This document shows positions 1 to 5,804 of a stretch of DNA of 15,760 nucleotides, one piece after another; the first letter of the stretch is position 1; each line of letters starts with the position of its first letter. This DNA is from Microcaldota archaeon (GTDB taxonomy: Archaea > Micrarchaeota > Micrarchaeia > Micrarchaeales > Micrarchaeaceae). The notes beneath the pieces were generated by a model. It was not told where the DNA came from, did no database searches, and was given only the letters and a program-made list of their open reading frames with translations. The position numbers and the translations under genes were made by a program. The stretch lies in the NCBI GenBank assembly GCA_021827955.1, contig JAKATY010000056.1, positions 1 through 15,760 of the forward strand, given 5' to 3'.

Positions 1-1
1 T

Positions 2-832
2 GACGTGTACACCACGCCGCAGATAATGGCGTGGATGATGGACGAGTACAGCAACATAGTAAGGCACAATGCATTCGGCACCATAACGGGCAAGCCGCTC
101 GAGGTATGGGGCTCGGAAGGAAGAGGGGACTCCACGGCAATGGGAGGGCTTTTCGTAATGAGGGAGGCCGCAAAGACGCTGGGCATAGACCTCAAGAAGG
201 CGAAGATAGCGGTGCAGGGATTCGGGAACGCGGGCAAGTTCGCCTATACCCTTTCAAAGCGGCTGTTCGGCTCCAACGTCGTTGCCATAAGCGATTCGAA
301 AGGAGGAGTATACGACGGGAACGGCCTAGACCTGGCAAAGCTCGACAAAGCAAAGGAAGAGACGGGAAGCGTTGAGAATTACGAAGGAGGAGAAAAGCTT
401 ACAAATGAGCAGCTGCTAGAAAGCGACGTGGATATACTTATACCTGCAGCAATAGAGAATCAAATAACGGGCAGCAATGCTGACAAGATAAAGGCAAAGC
501 TAGTACTTGAATTGGCAAACGGCCCTGTGACTCCAGAAGCAGACAAGATACTTCACGAAAGAGGCATACTGGACTTGCCTGACTTCCTCGTAAACAGCGG
601 CGGAGTCATAGGCTCCTATTTCGAATGGGTCCAGAACATAGGAGGATACTACTGGAGCGCCGAGGAGGTTTACCAGAAGCTCGACAAGATAATAACAAAG
701 TCTTTCGTAGATACGATGAAGACAAAGAGCGACTATGAAGCCAAAGGCGAGAAGATAACTCCAAGAACAGCTGCGTATATCATAGCAGTTGACAGGGTAG
801 CAAAGGCGATGAAGGCAAGAGGATGGTACTGA
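2..832 (+). CDS. gdhA: Glutamate dehydrogenase, C-terminal part (5' end outside window)
   Basis: Interconverts glutamate and 2-oxoglutarate plus ammonia using NAD(P); a cytoplasmic enzyme linking nitrogen and carbon metabolism. The open frame runs in from the left edge (first full codon GAC at 2), so the start is missing. The GTG at 5 is internal, because the first residues DVYTTPQ match the family motif just after the catalytic region. 276 residues are visible of the usual 410-430. The Rossmann nucleotide-binding domain begins near visible residue 70 with GFGNAG. Further family motifs are ELANGPVTPEAD and PDFLVNSGGV followed by SYFEWVQN. The stop is TGA at 830-832. It converges with idi 100 bp away, and a long U-rich tract follows it. 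Coenzyme preference cannot be decided from what is visible. The family call is very safe. Confidence 0.95.
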   Translation, partial: DVYTTPQIMAWMMDEYSNIVRHNAFGTITGKPLEVWGSEGRGDSTAMGGLFVMREAAKTLGIDLKKAKIAVQGFGNAGKFAYTLSKRLFGSNVVAISDSKGGVYDGNGLDLAKLDKAKEETGSVENYEGGEKLTNEQLLESDVDILIPAAIENQITGSNADKIKAKLVLELANGPVTPEADKILHERGILDLPDFLVNSGGVIGSYFEWVQNIGGYYWSAEEVYQKLDKIITKSFVDTMKTKSDYEAKGEKITPRTAAYIIAVDRVAKAMKARGWY

Positions 833-841
833 TACACCGTG

Positions 842-903
842 CCGTTTCTCAATTTTCTCTTTTTGTTTCGCTTTTTTTTCTTTACTTCTTTTCTTTTTGC
901 TTT
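842..903 (+). terminator. U-rich terminator tract after gdhA
   Basis: Just after the gdhA stop the + strand carries repeated T runs (up to eight T) over about 60 bases with no clear hairpin. This is the usual form of archaeal intrinsic termination signals. It also fills most of the gap to the convergent idi gene. Confidence 0.6.
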
Positions 904-932
904 GATGTGTTGCTTGCATAGTGATACAGCTT

Positions 933-1472
933 CTATTCGCTCAGCTTTATGCCCGCTTTCCTTGCCTCGTCTATTACCCTTCCGTAAAAAGAGAGGAAGA
1001 ACGCAGTGAACTGCTTGCTATCCTTCTTTATCTGATCGTTTATCTCGCGTATGCTCATCCACTTCCAGTCATTGGCCTCTTCCTTGTTTATATGGGGGTC
1101 GCCGTTATACACGCCTACGAAATAATGGTCGTATTCATGCTCCGTGAGCCCGTTTTCCATGCTCGCCTTGTATATGAAACTGCACAGCTCCTTGAGATCA
1201 CAGTCGAATCCCATCTCTTCCTTAAGCCGCCTGTGAGCGGCATCCATCGGCTTCTCTCCAGGAAAAGGGTGGCTGCAGGTGGTGCTTGACCATAGGCCTG
1301 CGCCATGATACTTCGTGAGAGCGCGCTGCTGCATCATGAGTTCCCCCTTGTCGTTGAAGATAAATACGGATATAGCCCTGTGAAGCTTGCCACCGTTCTG
1401 ATGCGCTGCCAGCTTGTCCTCAACGCCTATCTCGTTGTCGTTTTCGTCCACAAGAACAACTTTTTGATCCAT
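933..1472 (-). CDS. idi: Isopentenyl-diphosphate delta-isomerase, type I (Nudix family)
   Basis: Interconverts isopentenyl and dimethylallyl diphosphate, the entry to isoprenoid and archaeal lipid synthesis. The 179 residues match the usual length of type I enzymes. Visible active-site elements are Cys66 in TTCSHP (the E. coli Cys67 equivalent), the E111-H-E113 pair (E. coli Glu114/Glu116), metal-ligand histidines H24, H31 and H68 at the expected spacing, and a Nudix-like box GEKPMDAAHRRLKEEMG at 72-88. The ATG at 1470-1472 is the first residue of the conserved region. A TATA-like TTTATATGC at 1492-1500 lies about 24 bp upstream, suggesting a leaderless or near-leaderless mRNA. It is divergent from hppA and convergent with gdhA. 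Most archaea use the unrelated flavin-dependent type II enzyme, so type I here is notable and may reflect transfer (inference). Confidence 0.95.
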   Translation of the reverse strand: MDQKVVLVDENDNEIGVEDKLAAHQNGGKLHRAISVFIFNDKGELMMQQRALTKYHGAGLWSSTTCSHPFPGEKPMDAAHRRLKEEMGFDCDLKELCSFIYKASMENGLTEHEYDHYFVGVYNGDPHINKEEANDWKWMSIREINDQIKKDSKQFTAFFLSFYGRVIDEARKAGIKLSE

Positions 1473-1491
1473 GAAATCACGCTTTTGCGCC

Positions 1492-1500
1492 TTTATATGC
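1492..1500 (-). promoter_or_regulatory. TATA-like element of idi
   Basis: The - strand reads GCATATAAA. Its centre lies about 24 bp before the idi ATG, so transcription would start at or near the start codon. A second AT-rich element, TTATTTAAG, lies at 1523-1531. Confidence 0.45.
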
Positions 1501-1589
1501 GGTACATTTATTTTTGCTGCTTCTTATTTAAGGCTTGCTAAGAATCCTTTTGCACATTTGCATACTTAAATGAACCTTTCGGAGTAGCA

Positions 1590-1599
1590 TTTTTAAATG
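1590..1599 (+). promoter_or_regulatory. TATA-like element of hppA
   Basis: TTTTTAAATG on the + strand would place a transcription start near 1620 and give a leader of about 68 nt. A weaker CTTAAATG lies at 1565-1572. The 1473-1687 gap otherwise holds only the divergent idi promoter and no convincing gene. Confidence 0.4.
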
Positions 1600-1675
1600 T
1601 TGCCAACAAATTATTTCCAGCTTTTGGCATATTCATGCTGCGCTTTGTTTAGCAGGAAATGTCTGATGCTCAAGT

Positions 1676-1684
1676 GGAAGTGAT
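1676..1684 (+). promoter_or_regulatory. Shine-Dalgarno deciding the hppA start
   Basis: GGAAGTGAT, close to the archaeal GGAGGTGAT consensus, ends 3 nt before the ATG at 1688. It supports that start over any alternative. The same tight spacing is seen upstream of orc1. Confidence 0.7.
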
Positions 1685-1687
1685 GAA

Positions 1688-3694
1688 ATGGATTTGATAA
1701 TCTTACCGTTGGTAGGTTCGATACTCGCCTTGTTGTATGCGGCTCTTGCTGCACTCTTTGTGCTCAGGCAGGAGAAGGGCAACAAGAAGATGGAGGAGAT
1801 TGCAAAAGGGATAAGGCAAGGCGCGAGCGCATTCATAAAAAGGGAATATAAAACTATATTCATCTTCTGGCTTGCGCTTACTATAATATTCGCGATTGCC
1901 GCATACTTCAGGATACTGCCTGCTCCTACGCCCATAGCATTTACAGTTGGAGCTGCGGGCTCTGCTCTTGCAGGCTACATAGGCATGGAGATATCAGTAA
2001 GGGCAAATGTCAAGACTGCAAAGGCGGCCGAGAAAGGGCTCAGGAAGGGGCTAAGGCTTGCATTTATAGGAGGAAGCGTTACAGGGATGAGCGTGGTGGG
2101 GCTTGCCCTGTTCGGCTTTACAGTAATGTTCATGCTTTACGGCAATCCGGTAGTGCTTATAGGCTTCGGCTTCGGAGCTAGCTTAGTAAGCCTGTTCGCA
2201 AGGGTAGGAGGAGGAATATACACCAAGGGAGCCGATGTAGGAGCAGATTTAGTAGGAAAAACCGAGATAGGCTTGCCTGAGGACGATCCAAGGAACCCTG
2301 CAGTGATTGCTGACAACGTAGGGGATAATGTTGGAGATTGCGCAGGAATGGCGGCAGACCTTTACGAGTCCTATGTAATAACAGTGCTTGCCTCGATGCT
2401 CATCGCACAGCTTTTCAAGCTCCCGTATTATGCGCTCGTGCTTCCTCTCGCCGTTGGAGGTATAGCAATAATTGCATCTATAATAGGCACTTTCCTTGTA
2501 GGCACCAACGAGCCAAAGAGGATATGGAGCACGCTCTACAGGTCGATACTCATTTCAGGGGTATTGGCGATAATAGGCTTCTTCATATTCGCAGTCAGCA
2601 TAAACGCATTGCAGTACTTTGTGGCGATGCTTGCGGGAATAATAGTCGCAATACTTCTGGCGCAGATAACGGGACACTACACAAACAAAGATACTAAGGC
2701 AGTGCTCGAGATTGCCGAAGCTTCCAGGTCTGGAGCGGGCACCAACATAATAACAGGAGTCGCAAACGGCATGCGCGCTACGATGTACCCGGTGCTCACT
2801 ATCGTTGCAGGCATACTCGCTTCATACGTAGCAGCAGGAGTATACGGCATAGCAATTGCATCCATGTCAATGCTATCGCTTACAGGCATAATAGTGTCTG
2901 TAGACAGCTTTGGGCCTATAACTGACAACGCCGGAGGCATTGCGGAGATGAGCGGAATGCCTGAAAGCGTAAGGAGGATAACAGATCCGCTTGACGCAGT
3001 AGGCAACACCACAAAGGCAGTAACAAAAGGTTTTGCGATTGGCGCCGCTGCGCTCGCAGCGCTTTCACTTTTCGTGGCCTTTGCAAGCCTTTCAAACATA
3101 CAGGCGCTTGACGTACTGAACCCGATGGTTATGATAGGCCTGTTCATAGGCGCCATGATACCTTTCGTTTTCTCCGGTATAACAATGCGCGCCGTGGGCA
3201 GAGCTGCCTCGAAGATAGTGGAAGAGGTAAGACATCAGGTCAAGACAAGGAAGGGCATGATGCAGGGCAAGGTGCTTCCTGATTATGCAAAAGCAGTAGA
3301 CATAACTACAAAGGAGGCAATAAGGTCATTGACTGCGCCCGCACTTCTAGGCATACTGTCTCCCATAGCAGTCGGGCTCGTGCTCGGCAAGTTCGCCCTG
3401 GGAGGGCTGCTTGCGGGAGTGATAGTCTCCGGGCTCGTGCTCGCGATAATGATGACCACTGGAGGCGCGGCATGGGACAACGCCAAGAAGTTTGTTGAGG
3501 AAGGGCACTTTGGAGGTAAGGGCTCCGATACGCACAAAGCCGCGGTTGTAGGAGACACGGTAGGAGATCCATTCAAGGATACCGCGGGCCCGGGAATAAA
3601 CCCGCTCATAAAGGTGATAAACACGGTATCGCTCCTGATCTTCCCAATATTCGCGTACTCGCTTCCGGTGCTGCTTCACGCCTCTGGAATGTGA
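1688..3694 (+). CDS. hppA: Membrane-bound proton-translocating pyrophosphatase, K+-independent type
   Basis: Couples pyrophosphate hydrolysis to ion pumping across the membrane, recovering energy from PPi made in biosynthesis. 668 residues form a polytopic protein with about 16 hydrophobic segments, the usual length for the family. The PPi/Mg site is intact: E198-D199-D200-P-R-N-P followed by ADNVGDNVGDCAGM. A second acidic site lies near the C-terminus (GDTVGDPFKDTAGPG), with NAGGIAEM between them. At the position that sets K+ dependence the sequence reads GNTTKAVTKG, with K443 and T446. Lys and Thr there mark the K+-independent H+-pumping subfamily (K+-dependent enzymes have Ala at the first position). 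The gene stands alone with its own leader and a strong terminator. Pumped ion and K+ independence are inferred from these residues. Confidence 0.97.
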   Translation: MDLIILPLVGSILALLYAALAALFVLRQEKGNKKMEEIAKGIRQGASAFIKREYKTIFIFWLALTIIFAIAAYFRILPAPTPIAFTVGAAGSALAGYIGMEISVRANVKTAKAAEKGLRKGLRLAFIGGSVTGMSVVGLALFGFTVMFMLYGNPVVLIGFGFGASLVSLFARVGGGIYTKGADVGADLVGKTEIGLPEDDPRNPAVIADNVGDNVGDCAGMAADLYESYVITVLASMLIAQLFKLPYYALVLPLAVGGIAIIASIIGTFLVGTNEPKRIWSTLYRSILISGVLAIIGFFIFAVSINALQYFVAMLAGIIVAILLAQITGHYTNKDTKAVLEIAEASRSGAGTNIITGVANGMRATMYPVLTIVAGILASYVAAGVYGIAIASMSMLSLTGIIVSVDSFGPITDNAGGIAEMSGMPESVRRITDPLDAVGNTTKAVTKGFAIGAAALAALSLFVAFASLSNIQALDVLNPMVMIGLFIGAMIPFVFSGITMRAVGRAASKIVEEVRHQVKTRKGMMQGKVLPDYAKAVDITTKEAIRSLTAPALLGILSPIAVGLVLGKFALGGLLAGVIVSGLVLAIMMTTGGAAWDNAKKFVEEGHFGGKGSDTHKAAVVGDTVGDPFKDTAGPGINPLIKVINTVSLLIFPIFAYSLPVLLHASGM

Positions 3695-3696
3695 AG

Positions 3697-3731
3697 CCTC
3701 TTTTTCTTTCTTTTTTCTTTCTTTTTGTCTT
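3697..3731 (+). terminator. U-rich terminator after hppA
   Basis: Runs of five to six T separated by C begin directly after the hppA stop. The first 13 bases (AGCCTCTTTTTCT, 3695-3707) recur exactly after the PRC-barrel gene at 4865-4877. Confidence 0.65.
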
Positions 3732-3758
3732 GCAAGCGCGGCGCCAATCAAAAGGCAA

Positions 3759-3771
3759 TTATTTATAATTG
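3759..3771 (+). promoter_or_regulatory. TATA box of the histone operon
   Basis: TTATTTATAATTG preceded by a purine-rich AAAAGGCAA resembling a BRE. It is one of the best TATA matches in the window. The expected start is about 3787-3795, which leaves a leader of about 80 nt before the histone start and coincides with a short ATG-initiated frame (3791-3841). Confidence 0.6.
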
Positions 3772-3871
3772 ACATGCGATAGAGTAATGTATGATGACCA
3801 AGCGCACTGAGCTATGCTGTGATGTGGATCTTGAGTGCTGACATTTTGCTTTGTATAGATAAGGTGAAGGT

Positions 3872-4078
3872 TTGAAGATCTCGAAAAATACCATAAAGAG
3901 GATAGTCAAGGAGAGCACAAACGCCAAGATAAGCGACAGTGCTGCGGAGCTGCTCGCCAAGATACTTGAGAAAAAGGCAGGCAATATAGCAGAGCACGCA
4001 GTGCAGCATGCCAAGAAGAAGAACAGGAACATAGTGACGCTTGAAGACATAGAGGACTACAAGCTCAAAGGAGGATAG
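3872..4078 (+). CDS. Archaeal histone (HMf-like, single histone fold)
   Basis: Small DNA-wrapping protein of archaeal chromatin, acting as a dimer or polymer. The 68 residues align without gaps to HMfB of Methanothermus as I recall it: R10, K13, S21-D22, A29-K30-I31-L32-E33, I39-A40, and the R52/D59 salt-bridge pair all keep the same number. Helices are about 4-14, 21-48 and 58-65. The start is TTG at 3872, supported by AAGGTGA at 3861-3867 with 4 nt spacing; no ATG lies in frame nearby. Differences from HMfB are T16 for Gly16 (layer-stacking position), K19 for R19, and N53-I54 for K53-T54 (DNA contacts). It is the first gene of an operon with the zinc-ribbon and PRC-barrel genes; its stop lies 1 nt before the next start. 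Confidence 0.95.
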   Translation: MKISKNTIKRIVKESTNAKISDSAAELLAKILEKKAGNIAEHAVQHAKKKNRNIVTLEDIEDYKLKGG

Positions 4079-4079
4079 C

Positions 4080-4613
4080 GTGGAAGAAGCAAGGCTTGCG
4101 AGAGGCCCAAGAGGGGAGGCAAGGTTCGACTATAGGCATGAAGGCAAAACGAACACGCTGCTAATAGAGAAGGCGGGAAACGGCATACTCGAAAGTTTGT
4201 TTGATGAGAAAGGCGCCGCGCTGAAGCAGATAATGCTGAAAGGCGGCCAAAGCGCTGTAGAGGAAGAGGTAAAAGAGCTTTCAAAACGCATAGGGCACCT
4301 GGAAAGCACAGAATACAAAGAGGTAACGCTGCAGAAGGACTGCCCCCACTGCGGAAGCAGTCCGCTGAGCAGGAGCATAGACTTTGGGAAGGGGGAGGTG
4401 CCTGTGGTGCCTACCTACATATGCGCCAAATGCGGGGGCAGGAGCTATTACCTAACCGACCAGTACCTCAGGAGCCTTGTCTTCGAAAACAAGCACCTCT
4501 TTTCTGAAGAGGAGGAGAGGGAGCTCAACGCAAATGAGGAAGTGTTTATAAAGGAGCTCAAAGAGTATATAATAAGAATATTTGCATCGAAAAAGATTAT
4601 TGCGATCAGATAA
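4080..4613 (+). CDS. Unrecognised protein with one CxxC/CxxC zinc ribbon
   Basis: I do not recognise a named family. The 177 residues form an N-terminal basic region (1-25), a mixed region with a charged helix (about 57-75), a treble-clef-like zinc ribbon with C88-P-H-C91 and C115-A-K-C118, and a charged helical C-terminus (about 124-172). There is no signal peptide or membrane segment, so it is probably cytoplasmic. The start is GTG at 4080, fixed by GGAGG at 4070-4074 inside the histone C-terminal codons. Only one base separates it from the histone stop, so translation is probably coupled. Position between a histone and a PRC-barrel gene suggests a nucleic-acid or chromatin-related role (inference). 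It is surely coding: a long frame with a good ribosome site and codon use like its neighbours. Confidence 0.85.
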   Translation: MEEARLARGPRGEARFDYRHEGKTNTLLIEKAGNGILESLFDEKGAALKQIMLKGGQSAVEEEVKELSKRIGHLESTEYKEVTLQKDCPHCGSSPLSRSIDFGKGEVPVVPTYICAKCGGRSYYLTDQYLRSLVFENKHLFSEEEERELNANEEVFIKELKEYIIRIFASKKIIAIR

Positions 4614-4623
4614 AGGTGTCAAC

Positions 4624-4866
4624 ATGGGAATACTGCTTTCGGAACTTTATGGAAAGGGAATACTTACGAACACGGGAAACAAGATAGGCTTTGTAGAAGA
4701 CATAATACTCGATTTCGAGGAAGGCAAGGTTTCGAGGCTGCTTCTCACAAAGATAGACGATCTGCTCTCAGCCAAGAATACGGCCGAGGTGCTGTCAAAG
4801 AATAGCGTGAATTTCGAGAGGGTAAAGAGCATCTCCGAGACGATAATAGTAGGAAGCGGCAAATAG
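4624..4866 (+). CDS. Small PRC-barrel domain protein
   Basis: 80 residues made up almost entirely of one PRC-barrel. The N-terminal half has the typical L-S-E-L-x-G-K opening, then GNKIGFVEDIILDFEEGKV; the C-terminal half has VNFERVKSI followed by a hydrophobic strand. PRC-barrels are small beta domains found in the photosynthetic reaction centre H subunit, in RimM, and as stand-alone archaeal proteins. Some of the latter (CdpB of haloarchaea) work at the division site with SepF and FtsZ. Which role applies here cannot be told from sequence. The ATG at 4624 follows AAGGTG at 4613-4618 with 5 nt spacing; a longer frame from 4582 exists but would overlap the upstream gene and lacks a ribosome site. 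Third and last gene of the histone operon. Confidence 0.87.
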   Translation: MGILLSELYGKGILTNTGNKIGFVEDIILDFEEGKVSRLLLTKIDDLLSAKNTAEVLSKNSVNFERVKSISETIIVGSGK

Positions 4867-4910
4867 CCTCTTTTTCTCTGATTTCAAGGCTTTGAAAAAA
4901 GGAGGAAAAA
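4867..4910. terminator. Two-way U-rich terminator region between PRC-barrel gene and rpo12
   Basis: The + strand has CCTCTTTTTCTCTG at 4867-4880, ending the histone operon. The - strand has TTTTTCCTCCTTTTTTC at 4910-4894, ending the long left-going operon immediately after the rpo12 stop. The two convergent units therefore end within 44 bp. Confidence 0.6.
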
Positions 4911-5042
4911 TCAGTCTGTAGATACCTCTCTTGCCAGGCTGGACCTCTCCTTCAGGATTATCCTGCCTCCGCAATAAAGGCACATCAGGCCTTCGGAGAG
5001 TGATTTTATCTGCTTGCCGCATTTTGCACATACATAAGCCAT
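4911..5042 (-). CDS. rpo12: DNA-directed RNA polymerase subunit Rpo12 (RpoP)
   Basis: Smallest subunit of archaeal RNA polymerase, equivalent to eukaryotic Rpb12. The frame encodes 43 residues (start MAYVCAKCGK) and is easily missed because of its size. It has the Rpo12 zinc ribbon C5-A-K-C8 and C21-L-Y-C24, with the characteristic CGGRIILKER after the second pair, which matches the family's CPYCG-(S/G)-(R/K)-I-x-x-K-x-R. Family members are usually 44-50 residues, so the basic tail is slightly short. The ATG lies 47 bp after the preceding gene. Its position as last gene of the exosome/eL43 operon agrees with other archaea, where rpoP follows the L37Ae gene. A U-rich tract follows the stop directly. 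Confidence comes from motif plus synteny. Confidence 0.9.
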   Translation of the reverse strand: MAYVCAKCGKQIKSLSEGLMCLYCGGRIILKERSSLAREVSTD

Positions 5043-5089
5043 AGATTACACCTTCTTAAACCAGCAAAGATATTGCTGCATTAACATAT

Positions 5090-5482
5090 TTATTTCTGCC
5101 TTTCCCTGCCGCTTGGCGCATCCTTGTTGGACTTGAGCCATTTTATGAAGTCGCGATGAAGCTCCGACTTGCTCATGTCTATTACCCTTATCTTGAGGTA
5201 GCCTCCCTGATAATTCTCGTCTTTTACCTCCATTATAGGCTTGTACTCGTCTATATGGTCCGCATAATGGACCTCTGCCCAATGCAGGATCCCTTCAAGA
5301 TACTGCTTTGAAAGCTCGCGGTTCATTGGGATGGAATTGAACCTGTAAAGCACGCCATCGCACCAGTACAGCGGCATTGCACCCATTGATGTGAGATTAC
5401 CTCTCATCAGGTCCTCATAGTCCATCTTGAATATATCGTGAACTACCAGCTCTTTTATCGGAGAAAAACTTATTTTTACCAT
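5090..5482 (-). CDS. Unrecognised 130-residue protein between eL43 and Rpo12
   Basis: I cannot name a family. The start is taken as ATG at 5480-5482, 5 nt after the eL43 stop; a longer frame reaching 5614 would lie inside the eL43 gene. The protein is soluble and mixed alpha/beta, with several aromatic clusters (PLYWCDGVLYRF at about 37-48, HWAEVHYADHIDEY at 67-80) and a lysine-rich polar tail (KSNKDAPSGRERQK). There is no metal-binding Cys pattern, Walker motif or signal peptide. It sits where other archaea have eL43 followed directly by rpoP, or add Pcc1 or prefoldin genes; it does not look like either. Tight spacing implies co-expression with ribosome, exosome and RNA polymerase parts. A role in RNA metabolism is inference from context only. 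Confidence 0.85.
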   Translation of the reverse strand: MVKISFSPIKELVVHDIFKMDYEDLMRGNLTSMGAMPLYWCDGVLYRFNSIPMNRELSKQYLEGILHWAEVHYADHIDEYKPIMEVKDENYQGGYLKIRVIDMSKSELHRDFIKWLKSNKDAPSGRERQK

Positions 5483-5487
5483 TTTTA

Positions 5488-5745
5488 TCACTGCTTTTGC
5501 TCCGGATGCGCCTTTGACATGTTGGCTATCATGCGCCTTGCATTCTCCCCTGCGGGCGTGGTGAATGAATACGCGCCTCCTGCATATACAGTGCCGCAGT
5601 GCCTGCATCTCCATATGCTAGTGCTTATCCTTTTTACTTCGTATTCGCCGCATACTTCGCATTTGTACCTTGCTATCTTCTGTTTTTTTATTGCGGCGTT
5701 AAGCTTTCTGATGCTTGCGCCGTATTTTACGCTCGGATTTACCAA
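5488..5745 (-). CDS. rpl37ae: Large-subunit ribosomal protein eL43 (L37Ae)
   Basis: Zinc-binding protein of the archaeal and eukaryotic 50S/60S ribosome. The 85 residues carry the zinc ribbon C29-E-V-C32 and C47-R-H-C50 and the family signatures KRISTSIWRCRHCGTVYAGGAY and TPAG. The start is TTG at 5743-5745, preceded by GGTGAT at 5754-5749 with a stop just upstream in frame, so no longer form is possible. The N-terminus is shorter than in many archaea, which begin with a basic GxxGRFGARYG segment; here only the KYGASIRK part remains. Between rrp42 (59 bp upstream) and an unassigned gene (5 bp downstream), as expected for the superoperon. Family assignment is certain. Confidence 0.95.
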   Translation of the reverse strand: MVNPSVKYGASIRKLNAAIKKQKIARYKCEVCGEYEVKRISTSIWRCRHCGTVYAGGAYSFTTPAGENARRMIANMSKAHPEQKQ

Positions 5746-5804
5746 ACAATCACCATTTTATCAATCACACGTAATTCGCGAGATCGCACTTTCTTATTTA
5801 ATCA

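Noticed and set aside
500..919. 139-residue - strand frame opposite gdhA
   Set aside because: It is antisense to a clear glutamate dehydrogenase, and its N-terminus is just the translated T-rich terminator read in reverse.
1659..1697. 12-codon frame overlapping the hppA start (ATG at 1659)
   Set aside because: It has no ribosome site, lies out of frame with hppA, and ends 10 nt inside it. Chance is the simplest explanation.
3763..4050. 95-residue hydrophobic - strand frame opposite the histone
   Set aside because: It is antisense to a gapless histone match with a good ribosome site; the hydrophobicity is a by-product of reading the lysine-rich strand in reverse.
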